A program made the translations under genes and the position numbers. Below, one piece after another: positions 43,153-50,672 of a DNA stretch of 64,000 nucleotides (position 1 is its first letter; each line of letters begins with the position of its first letter). The notes under the pieces were generated by a model. That model was not told where the DNA came from. It worked only from the letters and a program-made list of their open reading frames with translations, and ran no database searches. The stretch spans positions 1,736,001-1,800,000 of the forward strand of contig NZ_JADBEM010000001.1 in assembly GCF_014873875.1 (NCBI RefSeq). The letters run 5' to 3'. The DNA comes from Actinopolymorpha pittospori. GTDB taxonomy: Bacteria; Actinomycetota; Actinomycetes; Propionibacteriales; Actinopolymorphaceae.

Positions 43153-44418
43153 ATGACCCTCTCGCCGCGCTCACCCACGCCGTCCACCGACGGCACGGCA
43201 GACGGCGTGGCGGACGGCACGGTCGGCACCACGACCGCCACGGCGACGCCACCCTCGGTCACCTCGCCCGCATCCGATCCGCCCGCTCCGGCAGGTGCCG
43301 AAGGTGCCCGACGACACCCGCCCGCCGGACGCAGCGCCGGCGTGGACGGACTACGCGCGGTCGCCGCGGGCACCGTCATCGCCTACCACCTGCACTCCGA
43401 ACTTCTGCCAGGTGGCTCCATCGGCGTGGACGTGTTCTTCGGGATCAGCGGATTCGTCATCACGCGGTTACTGCTCGCGGAGTTCGACCGGACGCGCGAG
43501 ATCTCGCTGCGGCGTTTCTACGTGCGCCGCTTCCTGCGGCTCGGGCCGGCCCTGATGCTGCTGTGCGCCGTGGTCGCGACGCTCGCTCTCGCCACCCCGC
43601 TGAAGGCGTTCGAGGGACAGTGGCTCGCCGCGCTGCTGGCGATGACCTACGCCGTGAACCTGATCCGCGCCGCGCAACCGGGTGCCTACGACCACGTGAT
43701 GGGTTCACTGCCGCACACCTGGTCCCTCGGCATCGAGGAGCAGTTCTACCTGTTGTGGCCCTTCGCCCTGCGCGGTCTGCTCCGACGGGTGGCGGCACGC
43801 ACAGTGGTGATCGTCGTGGCCGTGCTGTGCCTGACGCCCACGGCGATCCGGTTCGCGTTGTGGGACGAGCACGCCGCCCACCGCATCTACAACGGCATCG
43901 ACACCCGCGCGGACGAACTGCTGATCGGCTGCCTGCTGGCCCTGCTGCTGTGGCACCTGCGCGAGAACCAGGCGGCGCTGGACCGGATCCGGACCTGGGC
44001 GGGCCGCCTGGTCTGGCCGGCCGCGGTCCTGATCGGCATCGCGGCGTGGAAGATGCCGATCACCGCGTGGGTCGACGGCTGGACGCCCGCGTGGTACACC
44101 GTCGGCTTCCTCTGCGTCGGGCTCCTCACCGCCACCGTCATCGCCGTCCTGGTCTTGGACGAGTTCCACCCGCTCACCCTGCTTCTGGCGCTGCCGCCGC
44201 TCGCCTGGATCGGGCAGCGGCTCAGCTACGGCCTCTACCTGTGGCACTACCCGATCCTTGCCTACGTCGGCACGCTCGGACTGGTGCCGCAGGTCCGGGT
44301 GATGCTGGTGGTCACCGGGGCCGTGCTGATGGCCGGACTGTCCTACCGCTTCGTCGAACGGCCGCTGCAGCGACGCAGGCAGCGCTCCGCCCCCGCGCTC
44401 GCCGGCTCCTCGGCCTGA
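43153..44418 (+). CDS. Acyltransferase 3 family membrane protein
   Basis: 421 aa. After a Thr/Ala/Pro-rich 60-residue leader come ten or so membrane helices with family motifs GVDGLRAVAAGTVIAYHLHS, GVDVFFGISGFVITRLLL, YVRRFLRLGPALML, HTWSLGIEEQFYLLWPF and SYGLYLWHYPILAYVG. Members O-acylate sugars, peptidoglycan or antibiotics at the membrane. Start uncertain: ATG 43153 chosen, an in-frame TTG at 43108 is possible. No SGNH domain follows. Divergent from the amino-sugar operon. Confidence 0.85.
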   Translation: MTLSPRSPTPSTDGTADGVADGTVGTTTATATPPSVTSPASDPPAPAGAEGARRHPPAGRSAGVDGLRAVAAGTVIAYHLHSELLPGGSIGVDVFFGISGFVITRLLLAEFDRTREISLRRFYVRRFLRLGPALMLLCAVVATLALATPLKAFEGQWLAALLAMTYAVNLIRAAQPGAYDHVMGSLPHTWSLGIEEQFYLLWPFALRGLLRRVAARTVVIVVAVLCLTPTAIRFALWDEHAAHRIYNGIDTRADELLIGCLLALLLWHLRENQAALDRIRTWAGRLVWPAAVLIGIAAWKMPITAWVDGWTPAWYTVGFLCVGLLTATVIAVLVLDEFHPLTLLLALPPLAWIGQRLSYGLYLWHYPILAYVGTLGLVPQVRVMLVVTGAVLMAGLSYRFVERPLQRRRQRSAPALAGSSA

Positions 44419-44430
44419 ACGGCGCGAGGC

Positions 44431-44790
44431 TCACCCGGCCGGACGACCCCCGGACCCGCCGGCGTCCTCAGACGACTCCGCGATTCGCTTGATCGCCCCG
44501 AGCCGGCTGTCCCAGTCGGCGGCCAGCCGGGCCATCCATCGGGCCGTCGCCGCCAGGCGTTCCGGACGTACGGCGTACCGCACCTCGCGACCCTGCCGAC
44601 GACCCACCACCAGCCCGGCCCGGTCGAGGATCGCGAGGTGCTTGACCACCGCCTGCCGGGACACCGGCAACTCGGCCGCGAGCACGGTCGCGGTCGCCTC
44701 GACACGGTCGGCGAGGACCTCGAGCAGCCGTTGACGCGTCGGGTCCGCCAAGGCGGCGAAGACGTCGTCGGGCTCGGCGTTCACGTCCAT
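44431..44790 (-). CDS. ArsR-family regulator
   Basis: 119 aa winged helix: VFAALADPTRQRLLEVLADR, LPVSRQAVVKHLAILDRAGL, VVGRRQGREVRYAVRPERL. No metal-ligand Cys cluster; this subtype usually accompanies AHSA1-type proteins. GGAGG is correctly spaced before ATG. A truncated AHSA1 gene lies just upstream on the same strand, so the regulator may have lost its partner. Confidence 0.85.
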   Translation of the reverse strand: MDVNAEPDDVFAALADPTRQRLLEVLADRVEATATVLAAELPVSRQAVVKHLAILDRAGLVVGRRQGREVRYAVRPERLAATARWMARLAADWDSRLGAIKRIAESSEDAGGSGGRPAG

Positions 44791-44906
44791 TCCGCCTCCG
44801 TCGATCTCCCCATGGCCCCACGCATGGTCCGCCATCGTGCTCCAGGGCGGCGGAACGGGCGGCTCCACCCCGCCCGTCCACCCACTCCGCCGCCATACCC
44901 GAACCG

Positions 44907-45172
44907 TCAGCCCGCCAGCCGCTCGACGTACTCCACCAACTCGGGGAGTTCGGCCGCCCACCCCTCGACGTTGTGCAGGACGGCCGTGGCCCGGTCCTCC
45001 TCCGAGACGGACAGGTCGGCGAAGCCGGTCTCGACCACCCGGAGCCGGGTGCCGTCGCCTTCGGGCGTCAACGTGAACTCGACCAACGTCGATCCGGCCT
45101 CGCGTGGGTCCTTGGACGTGGCGGGGTCCCAGCGCCAGGAGAACAGGTGCGGCGGGTCGAGAATGACGACGT
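44907..45172 (-). pseudogene. AHSA1/SRPBCC-domain protein lacking its N-terminal half
   Basis: The frame from HVVILDPPHLFSWRWDP through TLVEFTLTPEGDGTRLRVVE to WAAELPELVEYVERLAG is the C-terminal half of an AHSA1/SRPBCC protein. The first half of the domain (normally about 70 residues) is absent: upstream the frame runs antisense through the YccF gene with acidic, non-family sequence. The break lies at about 45170-45175, exactly at the YccF start. No start codon with a ribosome site precedes the conserved part. A deletion joining two genes is the simplest reading. Confidence 0.7.
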
Positions 45173-45569
45173 GCGGCTCATCCTCAACGTCGTCTGGCTG
45201 ATCTTCGGCGGACTCTGGCTGGCGCTCGGCTACGCCGTCGCCGGCGTGATCCTGTGCATCCTGATCATCACGATCCCCTTCGGCATCGCAGCGTTCCGGA
45301 TGGCCAACTTCACGCTCTGGCCCTTCGGCCGCAGGCTCGCCGACAAGCCCGACGCCGGCGCCGGATCCCTGGTCGGCAACATCGTCTGGCTCGTCCTCGC
45401 CGGCTGGTGGCTCGCCCTCGCCCACATCGTCACCGGGATCGCGCAGTGCGTCACGATCATCGGGATCCCGCTCGGCCTGGCCAACTTCAAGCTGGTGCCG
45501 GTCTCGCTGTTCCCGCTGGGCAAGCGGATCGTCGACGTCGACGACCCGATGGCCTTCGCCGCGCGCTGA
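45171..45569 (+). CDS. YccF-domain membrane protein
   Basis: 132 aa with two YccF repeats: LILNVVWLIFGGLWLALGYA, IITIPFGIAAFRMANFTLWPFG, then NIVWLVLAGWWLALAHIVTG and IIGIPLGLANFKLVPVSLFP. Four membrane segments; function unknown. GTG at the family's usual N-terminus, but no ribosome site, probably because the original 5' region was lost at the junction with the AHSA1 fragment. Confidence 0.8.
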   Translation: MRLILNVVWLIFGGLWLALGYAVAGVILCILIITIPFGIAAFRMANFTLWPFGRRLADKPDAGAGSLVGNIVWLVLAGWWLALAHIVTGIAQCVTIIGIPLGLANFKLVPVSLFPLGKRIVDVDDPMAFAAR

Positions 45570-45617
45570 CCACGCGCCCAGGACGAGTCCCTCACCCGCG
45601 CCGTCGCGCGGGGCACC

Positions 45618-46181
45618 TCACAGACGCGACTTCTGGCCGAGGATGACCTCCGCCATCGCGCGCGCGGCCAGCGCGGGGCGGGCGTCGGGGCGCGTCACCG
45701 CGTGGGCGAGAACCCCGTCGATGAGCACGAGAAGCTGGTCGGCGCCAAGGTTCGGGTCGGGGTGCCCGTTTCGGGTCAGCTCGGCGGCGAAGAGGTCGTG
45801 CAGCCCCGACTTGTATGCGCGGACCTCGTCGTGCGCCGGATGCGTGGGGTCGGTCAGGGCGAGCTCGGCCGAGGTGTGACGGCAGCCCCGGAACGACGGC
45901 TGCGTGGTGATCCTGTCCAACTCGTCGAAGACGGCCAGGACCCGCTGCCGTGGATCCTCGCCGGCGGCGTCCATGGTCCGGCGATAGCGATCTTCACTCG
46001 AGGCGGTGCGTAGCACCTCCGCGATGAGCCCGTCCTTGCCGCCGAAATGTTGGTAGAGGGAGCGTCTCGCGACGTCGGCCTCCTTGAGGATCGCGTCCAC
46101 GCCCACGTGCACGCCCTGCGCGTACATGAGGTCGTGAGCCGCGGCCAGAAGCCGCTCACGGGGACCCGGTCTCGTCGTCAC
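45618..46181 (-). CDS. TetR-family regulator
   Basis: 187 aa. Helix-turn-helix RERLLAAAHDLMYAQGVHVG and AILKEADVARRSLYQHFGGK; C-terminal TetR_C domain. GTG start chosen because TTGATC-N17-CAGAAT-N7-GTG forms a promoter ending right at it, a leaderless layout; a TTG at 46217 lies inside the operator. Divergent from an MFS exporter gene that it probably represses. Confidence 0.85.
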   Translation of the reverse strand: MTTRPGPRERLLAAAHDLMYAQGVHVGVDAILKEADVARRSLYQHFGGKDGLIAEVLRTASSEDRYRRTMDAAGEDPRQRVLAVFDELDRITTQPSFRGCRHTSAELALTDPTHPAHDEVRAYKSGLHDLFAAELTRNGHPDPNLGADQLLVLIDGVLAHAVTRPDARPALAARAMAEVILGQKSRL

Positions 46182-46202
46182 GGCGTCGATTCTGACACGA
46201 AG

Positions 46203-46262
46203 TTGACAGTAGATCAACCGGTCTATCTAATAGTCCAGCGCGTGCACCGATCGGTCTATCTA
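46203..46262. promoter_or_regulatory. Shared TetR/MFS promoter with operator in the spacer
   Basis: For the MFS gene TTGACA (46203-46208), 17 bp, TCTAAT (46226-46231). For tetR on the other strand TTGATC (46212-46217), 17 bp, CAGAAT. The palindrome TAGAT-N2-ACCGGT-N2-ATCTA (46210-46229) fills the spacer of one and covers the -35 of the other. CGGTCTATCTA recurs at 46252-46262, 33 bp on, probably a second site. Confidence 0.7.
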
Positions 46263-46275
46263 CTGGAGTGACTCA

Positions 46276-47626
46276 ATGCCTCGTGCGGGCACCCTGCCAA
46301 CCGTGCTGGCCGGCGTCTTCATCACGATCCTCGACTTCTTCATCGTCAACGTGGCCATCCCGACCACTCAGCGCGACCTTCACGCCACCACCACCACGGT
46401 CGAGTGGATCGTCGCGGGCTACGGCCTCGCATACGGTTCCGGCCTCGTCCTGGGCGGTCGCCTCGGCGACATCTTCGGCCGTCGGCGACTCTTCGTCGTC
46501 GGCATGGCCCTGTTCACACTCGCCTCGATCGCCTGTGGGCTGGCGCCCGACGGCGCCACGCTGGTCGTCGCCCGGATCGTCCAGGGCGCGGCGGCCGCAC
46601 TGCTCGCCCCGCAGGTGCTCGCGATTCTGCGGACCACCTACAGCGGTCAGGCGCAGGTCAGGGCGATCAACCTGTACGCACTGACCATGGGCCTGGCCGC
46701 GGTGTTCGGCCAACTCGTCGGTGGCCTGCTCATCCAGGCCGACCTCTTCGGCCTCGGCTGGCGAGCCTGCTTCCTGATCAACGTGCCCATCGGCGCCGCC
46801 GCGCTCGCCCTGAGCGGGCGCGTGATCCCCGAGAGCCGCCTGGCCACCGCCACCCGGCTCGATCTGGGAGGCACCGCCCTCGTCACACTCGCACTGGTCG
46901 CCACCCTGCTTACCGCTGATCGAGGGCCGTGCCCAGGGCTGGCCGCTGTGGACCTGGCTGTCGTTCGCCGTCGCCGCCCTGCTGTTCCTCGCCTACGGCA
47001 GGCGCCGACACGAGTCACCGCTGATCGACCTCACCCTCTTCCGCGACCGGGCGTTCACCGCGGGCCTGCTCACCCAGCTCGCCTTCACCATGGGCATGGC
47101 CGCGTACTTCCTGATCTTCGCGCTGTACGCCCAGGAGGGCCGCGGCCTGGACGCACTCCAGGCCGGCCTCATCTTCACACCGATCGGCGCCGGCTACCTC
47201 TCGGCCTCACTGCTCGCGCCCAGACTCACCGCACGGTTCGGGCACCAGGTCATCGCCTTCGGCGGCCTCACCAGGGCGCTCGGCCTGGCCGCGCTGCTCG
47301 TCACGGTCGCGATGAACGTTCCGCTCGGCTGGCAGATCCCCGCCCTCGTCGTCGACGGGTTCGGCATGGGCCTCGCACTGGCTCCCATCATGGGCACCGT
47401 CCTCGCCAAGGTCGCCCCACACCACGCCGGAGCGGCGGCCGGCGTCCTCACCACGACCCAGCAGGTCGGTTCGGCCATCGGCGTGGGCCTCGTCGGCATC
47501 GTCTTCTACGGCAGCCTGGCCGGCGGGGTCAACCACGCGTTCGAGCACGGGCTGGTCTACCTGATCGCCGTCACCCTCGCGATCGCCGGTCTGGTGCAGA
47601 TGCTGCCCCGCACCGCGAAGGCGTGA
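46276..47626 (+). pseudogene. MFS drug exporter (DHA2-like) with a one-base frameshift
   Basis: Begins MPRAGTLPTVLAGVFITILD with TGGAG at 7 nt, and reads as a 14-helix-type exporter (GGRLGDIFGRRRLFVVGMAL). At about 46911-46913 the frame slips by one base (CTGCTTACCGCTGATC). In the next frame the protein continues without interruption: PLIEGRAQGWPLWTWLSFAV, then ESPLIDLTLFRDRAF, to the stop at 47626. Without the slip it would be about 450 aa. This is either a true inactivation or a sequence error; a promoter and operator are intact upstream, which leans to recent loss or error. Confidence 0.8.
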
Positions 47627-47715
47627 GCTTTCCGCCGCCCGCTTCCCACCCTGACATTCCCCTCCCTGCACCGACCCGCCACGTGCCGGCGCCACACCAC
47701 CGAAAGGGACCTTTC

Positions 47716-48081
47716 GTGAGCGACCTGAACGACCTCGCCCGCCGCTACATCGAACTGTGGAACGAACCCGACGCCGAGCGCCGCCGCCGCGCGATCAGCG
47801 ACCTCTTCGCACCGGATGCCGCGCACTACACCCCGACGCGTGAGTTCCACGGTCACATCGAACTGGAGGCGCGCGTCACGACCGCCTACGAGCAGTGGGT
47901 CGAGCCCGGCGAGTACGTCTTCCGGTCGGTCCCCAACGCCAACGGGCACCACGACGCCGTGCGCTTCAACTGGGAAATGGTCCGGCTGGACTCCGAAAAG
48001 GTGGAGTCGGTCGGTTTCGACTTCCTCGCACTCGACGAGAACGGACTGATCAGGAGCGACCACCAGTTCCTCGACCAGTGA
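47716..48081 (+). CDS. SnoaL-like / NTF2-fold protein
   Basis: 121 aa. LARRYIELWNEPDAERRRRA, DLFAPDAAHYTPTREFHGHI, VRFNWEMVRLDSEKVESVGF: nuclear-transport-factor-2-like fold, function unknown. GTG with AAAGGGA 8 nt upstream. Lies 90 bp after the exporter and is probably in the same TetR-controlled transcript. Confidence 0.8.
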   Translation: MSDLNDLARRYIELWNEPDAERRRRAISDLFAPDAAHYTPTREFHGHIELEARVTTAYEQWVEPGEYVFRSVPNANGHHDAVRFNWEMVRLDSEKVESVGFDFLALDENGLIRSDHQFLDQ

Positions 48082-48297
48082 GAAACGCCTTCAACAGCTA
48101 CGACACAAAGAAGTGGCCCGGTCGGCTGCGCGGCTGGTACCTTCGGCGCGACTCGCTGGCACCACGGTCGGCGGACGACGCACGCGAAGGGGGGTGTGGA
48201 TTCCGATGTACGCCAGCACTCCACGCCTCCGCCGGGCCGGCTGAGCCGATCTCCTCGGTTCACGGCTCGCGGGAGGCACCCCTCACAGGAGGACCCC

Positions 48298-48678
48298 GTG
48301 AGTTCCGTCATCCACTTCATCACCATCGACTGCTCCGACGCCTACGCGATCGCGCATTTCTGGAGCAAGGTCACCGGCGCACCGCTCGCGGACGACGACT
48401 TCCCGGGCGACCCGGAGGCAATGGTCAAGCTGCCAGACGGGCCACCACTGCTCTTCGTCCAGGTGCCCGAGCCCAAGCAGGTGAAGAACCGCATGCACCT
48501 GTGCCTCGAGCCCAGCGCGCTCCGTGAGACCGAGGTCGAGCGCATGCTCGAGTTGGGCGCGACGGTGGTCGACGACCGGCGCAAGCCCGACGGCGCCGGA
48601 TGGGTGGTCTTCGCCGATCCGGAAGGCAACGAGTTCTGCGTCCTGCGCAGCGCCGCCGAACACGCGGTGACGTCCTGA
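48298..48678 (+). CDS. VOC-family (glyoxalase-like) protein
   Basis: 126 aa, glyoxalase-like: IHFITIDCSDAYAIAHFWSK, LLFVQVPEPKQVKNRMHLCL, WVVFADPEGNEFCVL. Two beta-alpha-beta-beta-beta units with probable metal ligands His4-His... and Glu near the end. Often in thiol or antibiotic detoxification. GGAGGA is 5 nt before the GTG start. Followed by a strong hairpin. Confidence 0.85.
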   Translation: MSSVIHFITIDCSDAYAIAHFWSKVTGAPLADDDFPGDPEAMVKLPDGPPLLFVQVPEPKQVKNRMHLCLEPSALRETEVERMLELGATVVDDRRKPDGAGWVVFADPEGNEFCVLRSAAEHAVTS

Positions 48679-48686
48679 CGTAGCAG

Positions 48687-48726
48687 GCGGCGGTCAGGTC
48701 CGGCCACGGTCGGACCTGACCGCCGC
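48687..48726 (+). terminator. 16-bp perfect hairpin after the VOC gene
   Basis: A perfect 16-bp inverted repeat (48687-48702 with 48711-48726) with an 8-nt loop starts 9 bp after the stop. No T-run, as is common for actinomycete terminators. Confidence 0.7.
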
Positions 48727-48808
48727 GTCCGTCTCACCCGTCCCGCTTCGCGGCAGCCCATCCGGAAGTCGGTGGCGCGAGCGTTAGCCGGCCCGATACA
48801 ACTCTTCG

Positions 48809-49345
48809 GTGCGACCGAACGCGACGGAAGTGCTGCACTTCTCCGAAGACCCCACCATCACGAGGTTCGTTCCCCTCGTCGCCCTCACCTCCTCCCACGG
48901 CGAAGCCCTCGTCTGGGCGGTCGACGACGCCCGCGCACCGGACTACTGGTTTCCGCGGCAGTGCCCGCGCGCCATGGCCTGGGTGGGTCCGAACACCACG
49001 CGCGCCGACCAGGACCGCATCATCGGCGCGGGCTGCGGCGACCGCGTCCACGCGATCGAGTACGACTGGCTGCAACGGCTCCTGAGTGTAAATCTGTACG
49101 CCTACCGGCTGCCGGCGGAGCGTTTCCACCCCTTCGGCACGCCACCGTCCGCGATGGTCTCCACCGACACGATCGAGCCGCTCGGCCCGGCCGAACCGGT
49201 GCGCGACCTGCTCGAACTCCACCGGGCGGCCGGCATCCAACTGCGGCTGCTCGACAACCTCTGGGAGTTCTGGGACGAGGTCGTCGAGAGCACGCTGGAG
49301 TTCAGCGGCATCCGGCTGCGCAACGCCAAGCCCCGCCCGGAGTGA
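48809..49345 (+). CDS. DUF6886-like protein of unknown function
   Basis: 178 aa beginning EVLHFSEDPTITRFVPL, then LVWAVDDARAPDYWFPRQCP, DRVHAIEYDWLQRLLSVNLY, LLDNLWEFWDEVVESTLEFS. The HFSEDP and YWFPR-CPR pattern fits an uncharacterised family seen in actinobacteria and firmicutes (DUF6886, from memory). Cytoplasmic, no known catalytic set. GTG start has no clear ribosome site. Confidence 0.65.
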   Translation: MRPNATEVLHFSEDPTITRFVPLVALTSSHGEALVWAVDDARAPDYWFPRQCPRAMAWVGPNTTRADQDRIIGAGCGDRVHAIEYDWLQRLLSVNLYAYRLPAERFHPFGTPPSAMVSTDTIEPLGPAEPVRDLLELHRAAGIQLRLLDNLWEFWDEVVESTLEFSGIRLRNAKPRPE

Positions 49346-49390
49346 GCCGACCAGCCGGGGATCATTTCGGTCAGGCAGGGGCGCGGTCCG

Positions 49391-49900
49391 TCAGGGCCGG
49401 CGCGCCGACCACAGCAGGTAGGCCGACCACACGAAGATCAGACCCCCGGCGGTGAAGACGACGTCGTAGAGGGCGCCGACGCCGATCTCGTCGATCAGGA
49501 AGACGTCCTGCACCAGGCCCAACCCACCGCGCACCAACGCGAGGACGCCGCCCCACGCAGCGTCCCGGACCAGCCAGACCTGGAGCCGTCCACTGCCGCG
49601 TCCCGCCGCGAGGACTCCCGCCCCGCCGGCGAACCCGACGAAGGCCAGCCCCGCCACGAGGTCGTACACCAGGAACCAGGTCCGGTCGCTGATCGGGCCC
49701 ACCTCGGCCGGAAGTCCAAGCCGACCACCCACCGCCCAGTAGAAGTGCACGAGGCCGAACGACAGAGCTCCGAGGGCACCCACCCCAAACCACCCCCGCC
49801 CGGCCACTGCCCTCCTGGACGCAGGGCTGACCGGATCCGCCCCTCGTCCGTCGTCGAACTCGTGGGTGACATCGGTGTGCCGAGCGGGTTGGTCGATCAC
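49391..49900 (-). CDS. DUF3995-like membrane protein
   Basis: 169 aa with four membrane helices (GALGALSFGLVHFYWAVGGR, WFLVYDLVAGLAFVGFAGGA, VWLVRDAAWGGVLALVRGGL, VVFTAGGLIFVWSAYLLWSA) and the HFYWAVGG motif of DUF3995. Function unknown. GTG has GGGAGGG 8 nt upstream. A 200-bp stretch between this start and the next gene holds no gene that I can see. Confidence 0.72.
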   Translation of the reverse strand: MIDQPARHTDVTHEFDDGRGADPVSPASRRAVAGRGWFGVGALGALSFGLVHFYWAVGGRLGLPAEVGPISDRTWFLVYDLVAGLAFVGFAGGAGVLAAGRGSGRLQVWLVRDAAWGGVLALVRGGLGLVQDVFLIDEIGVGALYDVVFTAGGLIFVWSAYLLWSARRP

Positions 49901-50100
49901 GGCGGGCTCCCTCCCGAGGTGACTCCGCCGGTCGGTCGGCGGGTCTCGACCAGACTCGCGTCGTCCTCGGCGCGGGCCTTCCCCCGCGCGAGGGAGACCG
50001 GCCGCCTCGCGGGGGATCCCTGGGTCTCTCAGGAGGGCGGGGACTCTAGTCACGGAGTTGTCGGACGGGAGCCGGCGCTCCCGCGAAGGCGGTCCCGGCG

Positions 50101-50570
50101 TTACGTCAGTGAGATCGTGAGGACCGCCGAGGCGGCGAGCCCGGCGACCGTGCGGAGGTGGTTCCAGGCGTGCCACCCCGAGAAGTAGGTGTTCCACGCC
50201 GATGCCGCCCGCGTGTCCTCCGGGTCGACGGTCGCCAGGGCGTTGTTGCGCGGGACATGGTAGACCGCCGTCACGATGACCACGACGAGGTAGATGGCGG
50301 CGCCGATGATGTGGAACGCCATGTCGGTCGTCCCGTCCCGCAGCGACAGTCCGGCCAGCGCGATCGAGCTCAGGGCCGTACCGAACAGCGCGGCCATGAA
50401 CCACGGTTCGGAGCGGCCACGTTGATGGCCTGCATGGCGGCCAGCCCCTGCGCCGATGGCAACCGCCGAAGAGCCTGCATCACGAACGTCGAGAACCCGA
50501 AGAAGACCCCGCCGACCAGCCCACTCCCGACCGCCGAGATCACCGCCAACACCTGCACCACGCCACCCAT
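50101..50570 (-). pseudogene. DUF1772 (anthrone-oxygenase-like) membrane protein, frameshifted
   Basis: Reading starts MGGVVQVLAVISAVGSGLVG with AGGAGG upstream and goes to QAINVAAPN in one frame. It continues in another frame from WFMAALFGTALSSIALAGLS to WNTYFSGWHAWNHLRTVAGL and the stop. One base missing near 50397 (GAACCGTGG, where AACCCGTGG is expected) would restore a full 155-aa DUF1772 protein with four membrane segments. Real loss or sequence error cannot be told. Confidence 0.75.
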
Positions 50571-50672
50571 CGCCCCTCCTTGTCGCGCCGGATCACATCC
50601 TCACCTACCGGCCGGAGCTGAGCGACACCCCTGCTGCCGCTGAGGAGATCGTCGAGGCTCTGGGACGCGCTC

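Noticed and set aside
46912..47715. Continuous frame joining the exporter start to the SnoaL-like gene
   Set aside because: After the frameshift this frame is Arg/Pro-rich junk; the SnoaL-like gene has its own ribosome site and only happens to share the frame.
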